Below are positions 7,070 through 14,700 of a stretch of 60,908 nt of DNA, piece after piece; position 1 is the first letter of the stretch; every line of letters starts with the position of its first letter. The notes beneath the pieces were generated by a model. It was not told the DNA's origin and did no database searches. It saw only the letters and a list, made by a program, of their open reading frames with translations. The translations under genes were made by a program, and so were the position numbers. The DNA comes from an uncultured Alphaproteobacteria bacterium (lineage in GTDB: Bacteria > Pseudomonadota > Alphaproteobacteria > Rs-D84): contig CAJGDG010000003.1 of the NCBI GenBank assembly GCA_904502095.1, positions 1 through 60,908 of the forward strand, written 5' to 3'.

Positions 7070-7226
7070 GAACTTCCCCCTGTATTTTAATAACATTTGC
7101 CTGTTGTTGCGTTATATTTTCATTAAATTGAACGCGACACTTTTGTCGCCCATTGTTGTATCCAGAATAATAAATGCCAAAAACAAAAACGGCGGTCACC
7201 GCCGCCAAAAACAAATAAAGTTTCAT
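6996..7226 (-). CDS. Rz-like i-spanin or small membrane protein (putative)
   Basis: A 76-aa protein with one N-terminal membrane anchor (about 3-22) followed by a polar helical segment containing NENITQQQANVIKIQ, suited to a short coiled coil. Its 3' third is overlapped out of frame by the lipoprotein gene starting at 7069. Inner spanins have this anchor-plus-helix architecture, though most are longer. GGGAAAA lies 5 nt upstream of the ATG. The rho terminator at 7242-7270 sits just upstream, so expression needs read-through or a promoter I could not identify. Confidence 0.6.
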   Translation of the reverse strand: MKLYLFLAAVTAVFVFGIYYSGYNNGRQKCRVQFNENITQQQANVIKIQGEVHETLFNSRGGDIRRVLREKYTIAE

Positions 7227-7241
7227 AATGTTTTCCCTACT

Positions 7242-7270
7242 AAAAAACGCCCGACCGGGCGTTTTTTTTT
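7242..7270 (-). terminator. Terminator of rho
   Basis: CGCCC, loop GACC, GGGCG with A/T runs on both sides, at the rho stop codon. Confidence 0.8.
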
Positions 7271-8537
7271 ACTGATTCATTGACGAAAAGAAATCGTCAT
7301 TAGTTTTCGTTAAACGCAATTTATCCAACAAGAATTCCATTGCTTCTAATGTTCCCATCGGATTAATAATGCGGCGCAAGACATACATCTTTGACAATAT
7401 GTCTTTACCAACCAGCAAGTCTTCTTTACGCGTACCAGACTTTGTAATATCAATCGCAGGATACACGCGTTTATCAGACAATTTTCTATCCAAAATAATT
7501 TCACTGTTGCCGGTACCCTTAAATTCTTCAAAGATAACTTCGTCCATCTTTGAACCCGTATCAACCAATGCTGTCGCAATAATAGTCAGCGAACCACCAC
7601 CTTCGATATTACGCGCGGCACCAAAGAAACGCTTTGGACGCTGCAACGCATACGCATCGACACCACCGGTCAAAACTTTACCACTGGATGGAACGCATGT
7701 GTTATACGCACGCCCCAAACGGGTGATTGAATCCAACAAGATAACAACATCTTGCCCGGCTTCGACCAAACGCTTGGCCTTTTCGATAACCATTTCTGCA
7801 ACCTGAATATGACGTGCCGCAGGTTCATCAAATGTAGACGAAATAACTTCGCCCTTGACGCTGCGTTGCATATCAGTCACTTCTTCTGGGCGTTCATCAA
7901 TCAACAACACAATCAACTTAACATCAGGATAATTTGTTGCGATACTGTGCGCAATATTTTGCAGCATAACAGTTTTACCTGTACGCGGTGGCGCAACAAT
8001 CAGCGAACGTTGCCCCTTACCTGTTGGCGAAATCAAATCGATAACGCGTGCAGACAAATTGCGTCCTTTGTCTTTATCGTCAACAACTTCCATTTTCAGT
8101 TGTTCATCTGGATACAGCGGTGTCATATCATCAAAAGACACACGATGTTTTAACTTTTCAGGATTATCGCCATTAACACGTTCGATTGTTTCCAATGCAA
8201 AATAGCGTTCAGATTCATTTTGTGGCGCCTGGATTTGACCTTCGACATAATCACCTGTCTTTAATCCATATTTTTTAATCAAGTTTGGCGACACATACAA
8301 ATCATCTGGCCCCGCCAAATAATTAGATTCAGGCGCGCGCAAGAAACCAAAACCATCCTGCATACGCTCTAACACACCATCGCCAATCAATGTGACCTTT
8401 TTATCGGCCGCAAACGCGCGCATAACACCAAAGCGCAACTGTTGCACATTTAATTGCGAAGGGTTTTCAATTCCCATATCTTCTGCCATTTTCAGCAGCT
8501 GCTGAGGCGACTTTGCCTTTAATTCATTAATATGCAT
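7269..8537 (-). CDS. rho: Transcription termination factor Rho
   Basis: A 422-aa hexameric RNA helicase that ends transcription at Rho-dependent sites. In order: the N-terminal helical domain (1-45), the cold-shock-like RNA-binding domain with DGFGFLR at 61-67, then the RecA-type ATPase with Walker A APPRTGKT at 182-189 and the Walker B stretch VILLDSITR. Length is normal for the family (about 420). The start at 8537 has AAAGGA 6 nt upstream; the longer frame to 8576 has no ribosome site. A strong promoter lies at 8594-8622 and leaves a leader of about 50 nt. The terminator overlaps the stop codon. Confidence 0.98.
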   Translation of the reverse strand: MHINELKAKSPQQLLKMAEDMGIENPSQLNVQQLRFGVMRAFAADKKVTLIGDGVLERMQDGFGFLRAPESNYLAGPDDLYVSPNLIKKYGLKTGDYVEGQIQAPQNESERYFALETIERVNGDNPEKLKHRVSFDDMTPLYPDEQLKMEVVDDKDKGRNLSARVIDLISPTGKGQRSLIVAPPRTGKTVMLQNIAHSIATNYPDVKLIVLLIDERPEEVTDMQRSVKGEVISSTFDEPAARHIQVAEMVIEKAKRLVEAGQDVVILLDSITRLGRAYNTCVPSSGKVLTGGVDAYALQRPKRFFGAARNIEGGGSLTIIATALVDTGSKMDEVIFEEFKGTGNSEIILDRKLSDKRVYPAIDITKSGTRKEDLLVGKDILSKMYVLRRIINPMGTLEAMEFLLDKLRLTKTNDDFFSSMNQ

Positions 8538-8593
8538 AAAAAATCCTTTGTTGTGGAAATCGGGTTGTGGAATCACACCCTGTGATACCTTGT

Positions 8594-8622
8594 ATATTAC
8601 ACCAAACAGACCAAAAAGTCAA
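8594..8622 (-). promoter_or_regulatory. Promoter of rho
   Basis: TTGACT at 8622-8617, a 17-nt spacer and TAATAT at 8599-8594, minus strand. Confidence 0.75.
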
Positions 8623-8639
8623 GTATTTTCAATCGCCAA

Positions 8640-8662
8640 ACAAAAACCGCCCAATCGGGCGG
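8640..8662 (-). terminator. Terminator of the 8678-10383 gene pair
   Basis: CCGCCC, loop GATT, GGGCGG followed by TTTTTG on the minus strand. Confidence 0.8.
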
Positions 8663-8677
8663 TTCGTTTTGATACCA

Positions 8678-9412
8678 CTAGTTAAAAGTACATACCCAGC
8701 CATCACGTGTAATCTGTGGCAACACCGGTTCTTTTTCACAAAACTTTACAGCATTTTGCGCACTGGCATCTAATTGCTCCAAAGAAACCGTACTGCCATC
8801 GCACACCAAGACTGTTCGCGCTTGACTTATAGAGGCCCATGCATTAGTGCAACCATTTTTTTTCAAGACCTCCTTTAAACAATCCTGTCTAAAAAGTTTT
8901 TCGGTGGCACTAGCCGGAGATGGACCTTTTATATTACCCGCAGGATAAACTTTCCTTAATGACTTTAAAAAACTATACGCATCGCTTTGTGATGTCTTGT
9001 TTCCTTTAGTCGCCTGTTGTTCTTCCATTTGATATTTTAAAGCGTAAACAGTCAAAGACACACAATAACCGCTAACCATTTCTTCGGTCACACTCCTATT
9101 AAATGCATGTTTTAAATTCATACATTCATCATACGCTTCCATGACCGAAACATGAAGCACGTTTCTTTCTTTGTTCCAATACTTCTGCTTCAACTTAACT
9201 ATAAAATTCTCAAACTCCGATTTAGGCACATTTAATTTTTGCGACACATTTGAATTATTATACGCATTCTCAAAAGATTGATACACAATGTCCACTTTCG
9301 TGTTGAGCTTCATTTTGTTAAATTCGTCTTGTGTCACAATCAGTTCGTCTGCCTGTACAGACAACGAGCCAACAAAGCATAAACAAACAGCTGTTAGTAA
9401 AATCTTTTTCAT
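8678..9412 (-). CDS. Exported protein of unknown function
   Basis: A 244-aa protein with signal peptide MKKILLTAVCLCFVGSLSVQA and a mature part of mixed helical character with about eight Cys, the last near the C-terminal WVCTFN. It is not recognised. The ATG overlaps the stop codon of the upstream gene by one base (TAATG) with GAGGAGG ahead of it, so the two are translationally coupled. Both lie downstream of the structured leader at 10403-10572 and would share its control. Starting at the in-frame codon 9433 would place seven residues before the signal peptide. Confidence 0.85.
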   Translation of the reverse strand: MKKILLTAVCLCFVGSLSVQADELIVTQDEFNKMKLNTKVDIVYQSFENAYNNSNVSQKLNVPKSEFENFIVKLKQKYWNKERNVLHVSVMEAYDECMNLKHAFNRSVTEEMVSGYCVSLTVYALKYQMEEQQATKGNKTSQSDAYSFLKSLRKVYPAGNIKGPSPASATEKLFRQDCLKEVLKKNGCTNAWASISQARTVLVCDGSTVSLEQLDASAQNAVKFCEKEPVLPQITRDGWVCTFN

Positions 9413-10383
9413 TATTTTAATGCCTCCTCGCACTGTTCTGCGGTTTCAATTACGCGTTTAGCCGCGGATATTTGGGTTGCGTTAAACACTGTCGATGTTA
9501 ATGAGGCCGCTGTTGTCACGCCCGCCAATACATTTGATGCAGTGTTTAAATTTTTCGCTTTTTCTGCGTTTTCACGCGTCTGGTCTGTGTTTGCAATCCC
9601 AGATGTTATTGTCCCTGCAAGGCCTGTGGCCGCACCAATGCCACTGGATACAGTTGCCCCAGTCGCGCGTGCGTTAATTTTTTTGACATCTTCCAGATTA
9701 TATTTATTACATGCGCTGATGACTTTGTCTGCGTGCGCAATTTCTTCGTCAGTTGCACTGCCATCCAAAGATGCCTGCGTCTTCATATAAGACAATGTTT
9801 GTATCGCGCCGGCGCATGCGCCAATTTGCGTAATTAAATCTGTTTTTACTTGGTTTATACCAGAAATCACTGCACCAGCGATGTTGGTCGCCGTGGCAGT
9901 CGCCATCAATCCTGTGCGCGCATCACCAAGTTTTTTGGATTTTTCTTCTAATTCTTTTTGTTGTTTCTCTAAGTCGGCCAGATTTGTTGTTGTGCCATCT
10001 ACATTATCCTCAGACACACTAAGCTGTTGTCTTGCATACTGCTCTAATTCTTGTTGCAACTGTCCGGGATTTGTGTCTGCAGGCAATGGATTTGGGCGTG
10101 GAGTCGCCGCCTTTATCCTCTCAATTTCTTTGCGGATATCATCCAATTCTTCATCCGTACCGGTTTTCACAACACCAACAGCCGTCGCGCCACCACCGAC
10201 AGCCGTACCAACAGCGGACACCGCAGTACCAACCCCAGCAAGTTTTTTTATATCATTTAATTGTTCGGAAATTCCACTGCAATGTTTGCGTGCGTTTGCC
10301 ATTGCATCGACCAATGACTTTTCATCTGCCCCAAACGCATTATTTGCAATAAGCAGCAAAGACGACAAAAACATTAATTTCAA
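9412..10383 (-). CDS. Exported Ala/Gly/Thr-rich protein with coiled coil
   Basis: A 323-aa protein of unknown function. A TTG start at 10383 is preferred because GGAGG lies 5 nt upstream and it yields a short signal peptide ending NNAFG-A; the frame extends upstream into the terminator and leader, which is not expected to be translated. The mature protein has small-residue-rich stretches (GTAVGGGATAVGVV; later GIGAATGLAGTITSG) that could insert in or lie against membranes, separated by a charged coiled-coil segment around LEKQQKELEEKSKKL. Four Cys are spread widely. It is the first gene of a two-gene operon under the structured leader RNA. Confidence 0.8.
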   Translation of the reverse strand: MKLMFLSSLLLIANNAFGADEKSLVDAMANARKHCSGISEQLNDIKKLAGVGTAVSAVGTAVGGGATAVGVVKTGTDEELDDIRKEIERIKAATPRPNPLPADTNPGQLQQELEQYARQQLSVSEDNVDGTTTNLADLEKQQKELEEKSKKLGDARTGLMATATATNIAGAVISGINQVKTDLITQIGACAGAIQTLSYMKTQASLDGSATDEEIAHADKVISACNKYNLEDVKKINARATGATVSSGIGAATGLAGTITSGIANTDQTRENAEKAKNLNTASNVLAGVTTAASLTSTVFNATQISAAKRVIETAEQCEEALK

Positions 10384-10402
10384 CACATCCTCCTTTTTGA
10401 AT

Positions 10403-10431
10403 AAAAAAACCACCAAAAAATACAGGTGGTT
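10403..10431 (-). terminator. Intrinsic terminator inside the leader
   Basis: On the minus strand AACCACC (10431-10425) pairs with GGTGGTT (10414-10408), followed by a T-run. It lies 20 nt before the start codon of the gene at 10383, so it would attenuate that gene. Its 5' arm can alternatively pair with 10485-10495. Confidence 0.75.
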
Positions 10432-10572
10432 GGAGTTTAAGAACAATGTTGAGAATTGCGTGTGTTATTCAATATATTCCACACACTCCAACCACGTTCA
10501 TGGTTGGATTTTTCATCTTTTTACAGACGCTCAACATGGGTTCTTAAGCCCATCGACAGAATTCCTGTCGAC
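10403..10572 (-). ncRNA. Structured leader RNA, copy 2; riboswitch-like attenuator candidate
   Basis: From +1 near 10572: hairpin TCGACAG/CTGTCGA, hairpin ATGGG/CCCAT, closing stem TGTTGAG/CTCAACA (10530-10536 with 10447-10453), hairpin TCCAACCA/TGGTTGGA (10487-10508), and hairpin GTGTG/CACAC (10460-10484) with loop GAATATATTGAATAA (10465-10479). The layout and loop match copy 1 at 10-118, while stem bases differ in a compensating way. GTGGTTGGAGT (complement of 10485-10495) is exactly complementary over 11 nt to ACTCCAACCAC (complement of 10426-10436), the 5' part of the terminator. The hairpin, an antiterminator and the terminator therefore exclude one another. This supports regulated read-through into 10383-8678. 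The ligand or signal is unknown. Confidence 0.65.
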
Positions 10573-10578
10573 AAAGTA

Positions 10579-10607
10579 ATATTATCACATTTTTATTCAT
10601 AAAACAA
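10579..10607 (-). promoter_or_regulatory. Promoter of the structured leader
   Basis: TTGTTT at 10607-10602, a 17-nt spacer and TAATAT at 10584-10579 on the minus strand. +1 falls at the G (10572) that opens the first leader hairpin. Confidence 0.7.
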
Positions 10608-10611
10608 TTAT

Positions 10612-10633
10612 AAAAAACCGCCCAATCGGGCGG
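10612..10633 (-). terminator. Terminator of rplM-rpsI
   Basis: CCGCCC, GATT, GGGCGG then TTTTTTA on the minus strand after the rpsI stop codon. Confidence 0.85.
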
Positions 10634-10656
10634 TTTGAAAAAGGTGTTCCAAACGA

Positions 10657-11145
10657 TTAACGTTTGCTGAACTGTGTCGAACGACGAGCCTTGCGATAAC
10701 CATAGTGCTTACGTTCAACAACACGGCTGTCGCGTGTCAAGAAGCCAGCGGCCTTTAACGCAGCGCGCAATTCTGGTTCAACTTTTTCCAACGCTTTGGA
10801 AATACCGTGTTTAACAGCACCCGCCTGACCAGACAAACCGCCACCTTCTACCATTGCGACAATATCATACGCAGTTTCGCGTTTTGTCACTTCGAATGGT
10901 TGTGCGATAATCATCTGCAATACAGCACGACGGAAATATTCGCTGGATGCTTTACCATTAACTGTGATATTACCCTTACCTGGCACCAAATATACGCGTG
11001 CAACAGAATCTTTACGTTTACCTGTTGCGTATGTTGCGTCATTCAGTTTTGGTGTTGCAACTGGTGCTGCTGCCTTGGCAACTGTTTTCTTTGCAGGGGC
11101 AGCTTTTTTAACTGTTTTTGTTGCTGTTTTCTTTGCTTCTGCCAT
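10657..11145 (-). CDS. rpsI: 30S ribosomal protein S9
   Basis: A 162-aa small-subunit protein. The conserved core begins at ATGKRKDSVARVYL (about 40) and ends with the typical basic tail RRSTQFSKR that reaches the P site. The N-terminal 35 residues are an Ala/Lys-rich extension (AKKTATKTVKKAAPAKK) absent from the E. coli protein and probably flexible. It overlaps the rplM stop by one base and is co-transcribed with it, the usual bacterial order. Confidence 0.98.
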   Translation of the reverse strand: MAEAKKTATKTVKKAAPAKKTVAKAAAPVATPKLNDATYATGKRKDSVARVYLVPGKGNITVNGKASSEYFRRAVLQMIIAQPFEVTKRETAYDIVAMVEGGGLSGQAGAVKHGISKALEKVEPELRAALKAAGFLTRDSRVVERKHYGYRKARRSTQFSKR

Positions 11146-11618
11146 TATTCGCCCCTTTTGTTTTTACGATTCAAGCCTGCAAAATCAATAACCTGTGGAT
11201 TTTGTGCGGCGTGTTTGTGTTCGCTGCCTGCGTATACATGCAGTTTTGTTAAGCGCTGATTTGCCAATGCAACTGCTGTACGACGACCCATCATACGCTT
11301 AACAGCATTGAAAACCAATTTTTCTGGTTTTTCGCTGCGCATCTGACCCAATGTGCGTGATTTCAAAGAACCTGTCCACAAAGAGTGCCAAAAGAAACGG
11401 TCTTTGTCAGCCTTGTGACCAGATAAAGCAACCTTGTCAGCATTGATGATAACAACATGATCGCCGCAATCCATATTTGGTGTCCATGTTGGTTTATGTT
11501 TACCACGCAGAATGTTTGCAGTATATGCCGCCAAACGTCCCAGCGTGCAATCAGTTGCGTCAATCAGATACCATTTGGCTTCTAATTCGCATTTTTTTAA
11601 CGATTTTGTCGCTGCCAT
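11145..11618 (-). CDS. rplM: 50S ribosomal protein L13
   Basis: A 157-aa large-subunit protein with the family signatures WYLIDATDCTLGRLAA near residue 16 and the GRRTAVALANQRL region near 110. First gene of the rplM-rpsI operon. AAGGG lies 10 nt upstream of the ATG and the promoter is at 11657-11685. Confidence 0.98.
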   Translation of the reverse strand: MAATKSLKKCELEAKWYLIDATDCTLGRLAAYTANILRGKHKPTWTPNMDCGDHVVIINADKVALSGHKADKDRFFWHSLWTGSLKSRTLGQMRSEKPEKLVFNAVKRMMGRRTAVALANQRLTKLHVYAGSEHKHAAQNPQVIDFAGLNRKNKRGE

Positions 11619-11656
11619 TTTATTTTTACCCTTGGTTTATAAATTAAAGCGTGCAC

Positions 11657-11685
11657 ATTATGACCCAACACCGCAGAAAAGTCAA
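11657..11685 (-). promoter_or_regulatory. Promoter of rplM-rpsI
   Basis: TTGACT at 11685-11680, a 17-nt spacer and CATAAT at 11662-11657 on the minus strand. Confidence 0.7.
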
Positions 11686-11725
11686 GAAAAATCAATACGG
11701 TATTATTATACCATGGCACAAACAA

Positions 11726-11750
11726 ATAAAAACGCCCCATTTGGGGCGCC
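11726..11750 (-). terminator. Terminator of the autotransporter gene
   Basis: CGCCCC, AAAT, GGGGCG, then TTTTTATTTG on the minus strand. Confidence 0.8.
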
Positions 11751-11756
11751 CTATCC

Positions 11757-14700
11757 TTAGAATCTGTACATTCCAGACACTTTGATATTATGCAACTGGA
11801 TATCTGAATTATATTGATAGCGATAATCAATACCAACATGAACGCCCGTTGCAGACAGGAATTCAATACCCCCGCCGATATTCGCCCACAGTGGGTCAAC
11901 ATTAATATCGTAATCAGTATAACCATTTGCCACAGCGAATTTATATTCTGCTTTGTCTGGCATACCAAACACATCATATTCAACACCAATCGATGCGTAT
12001 GGTCTGATTTGGAACCATGCAGATGGATATATACGCTTTTGCGCAGTCAAAGAATATCCAGGTGTCAAAATAAAGTACCCGTCAGACTGCAAGCGCATAT
12101 ACTCGTCGCCTGCGGATTCTTCTTTGACATCAAAGCCAAAGTTATAGCCCATGCGTGCATACAGATTCCCGACAATATACTGATTTAATATATCGTGCAA
12201 CAGTCCCCATTCTGAAATCAGACTGAACGCTGTGCCATCACCACTGATGTCGGCAACAAATGTCTGTTCGCGTTCAACATCAAACAAATGCGCATCCAAG
12301 AAAGCATTACCATACAGACGGTTCTTTTCATTCAATGTCTTTAACATATATGCGCCAACGCCAATATCTGTATCTGTCACATCCAAATTAATATTACCCA
12401 TTTGTGACACAGTGCCATAACTTAAATCCATTGAATCCGTGGCGCCCGACGAAGTGTGTGAAACGCGCCCCATAAACCCAAAGATGGTTTTATCATCTTG
12501 TTGCCAATCATAGCCACCAGAAACACTGAAACGATGACCATCGGCATGATGTCCGTCCACTGTATTCTGATAGAACATACCATAATCAACATCCATCCAG
12601 ACTTTGTCTAATCTGCGATTACGGTTCCAAATAAATTCATCAATCATTCTGTCTTCGAACGAACGGAACGAAGTATGTTCATTTAACGCAACACTGCCCG
12701 CAATGCGTTCGATTTCATGAACCTGGAACAGACGGCTGAACGCAGTCAATGGCGCGCCATCACGATTCAAGACATAATCTTCCATGCGATTGTACAATTC
12801 ATTTGCCACATCCGACAGATTAGTATCTTTGAACACTTCTGGGATAACTTCTATTGGTGTTCTGTTAAAGAACTTGTTATTTTCCAACTGACCGGCAATC
12901 ATTTCGTCCAACGCACCCGCAGCAATAAATTCGCCATCTGTGTGTTCAGGGTCACGATCTACAATTGGTTGGATACCAAAGACCTCTACTGGTCCACCAA
13001 AACGGTTATCAAACACAACATACAAGCTGTCTGGGTTTGCATCGCCATCCGAATCACGCACAGAGATATACGCAGGCCATTCGCCATCTAAATACGCGAA
13101 ACACTTGCTGGCATCTGCATTACAGAATTTTACATTGATATTACGGATTTTTGACGACAAATCTGTCACGCCGCCATCCGCATGCAGCAGCCAAATTGCA
13201 GTTCCTGTATCGACCATATCAAATACAGTAATACCCATTTGTGAACCTTCCAATGTTGCAGAATCGATATCGCCCAGATTTAATATATCAACATCAGACT
13301 TAAATTCACCACCAACAGAAATTAACGGCGCGGCATCTGCTGCATTGGTAATTTTTCCAAAAGTATCATCATCCTGCAAACTTACGCTGGCCCAGTAATT
13401 AATATCTGTTCCTGTGACATATGGCAATATCGCAGCGCTGATGGTACTGTTGCCACTAAATGTATAATCGCCACCGATTGTCATCTTTTCCAATCCGACA
13501 AAATTCACATTGCCAGAAACACTGCCTTTAACATTAATATTTGCCCAGTTTTCAGATGGATTTGCCGCAATTGTTAACGCAGTCGCATTGATATCGCCCG
13601 CAACATTAACATCACTGGAATTAATCGTCAAAACACCTGTTTGATTGATACCTGCAACTTCTATATTCCCAGCAGTCAACACATAAGAATCTGCATTAAT
13701 TTTAATATTACCTGCTTCGTTCTGCGCCAGCACACCGTCACTTGTAATTGCACCACCGAACACAGCACTGTCACCTGCCAACAACACATTACCGCCATTA
13801 ACAGTCACAGAATGCCCCAACACACTTGGCGCCTGCAAATCCAAGAATCCAGATTCATTATTAACAATTGCGCCAGCTTGAATTTGGTTTGCAGCAACAG
13901 TTAAATCACCAGAATTTGTTATGCCATTTTGTGTTGTAAAATCAGTCGCGTTAAATGATGCAGTCGCAATGTCCGCAACTTGAACATCGCCCAATGAAAT
14001 ATTAGTTTTGATGTTATAAATCGAATCGCCAGATTCTGCGATAAACGCGCCACTTGCTGTCAAATTATTGGCGTCAACAGTCTTTACACCAACCAAATTC
14101 AGCGCACCACTGGTTCCATTTTGACTTAAATCGCCCAAGACTTTCAAATCACCCGTGATATCAATATCAGCAATCGCAAAATTTGCAGTACTTGCATTAA
14201 TATATATTGCATCAGCCGTTAACTTATCTGCATCAACATTCATCAAGCCAGCATTATGCACGATATTTACAGCAGCCAAATTCAACGCAGACATATCCAA
14301 TGTTGCTGCATTTTGAACATCACCCACTGTGATATCTTGTGCGGAATTCATCGATATGCTGCCGCCATTATTCACAATATTTGCCGTTGTTATGCTTGAT
14401 TCCGCAGCACGTAAAACCAAACTGCCATCATTTTCAACAGATTGCAAACCTAAATTTTTTGCAAGAACATTTAATGTACCATAATTGCTTATCATATCGC
14501 CAACAGTAATATCACCATTTGCCGCACTCATGACAATCACACCGGTATTATCTATTGTGCCTGTGACATCAATATTAGCAGCAGAATTTATTGTTAAAGC
14601 CTTAGCTTTGTCATCAACAGAAATAGCCCCGACCTTAATATTAGAACCTGCAGCCATTGTTTGCAAAACAAACATATTAGTAGCATCGCCAATCAACGCC

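Noticed and set aside
10403..10572. 6S RNA or SRP RNA identity for the structured leader
   Set aside because: It lacks the long central-bubble hairpin of 6S and the conserved tetraloop and internal loop of SRP RNA.
9881..10579. 232-codon frame on the + strand opposite the exported protein gene
   Set aside because: It is the complement of a gene with a signal peptide and a ribosome site, and it also crosses the leader RNA.
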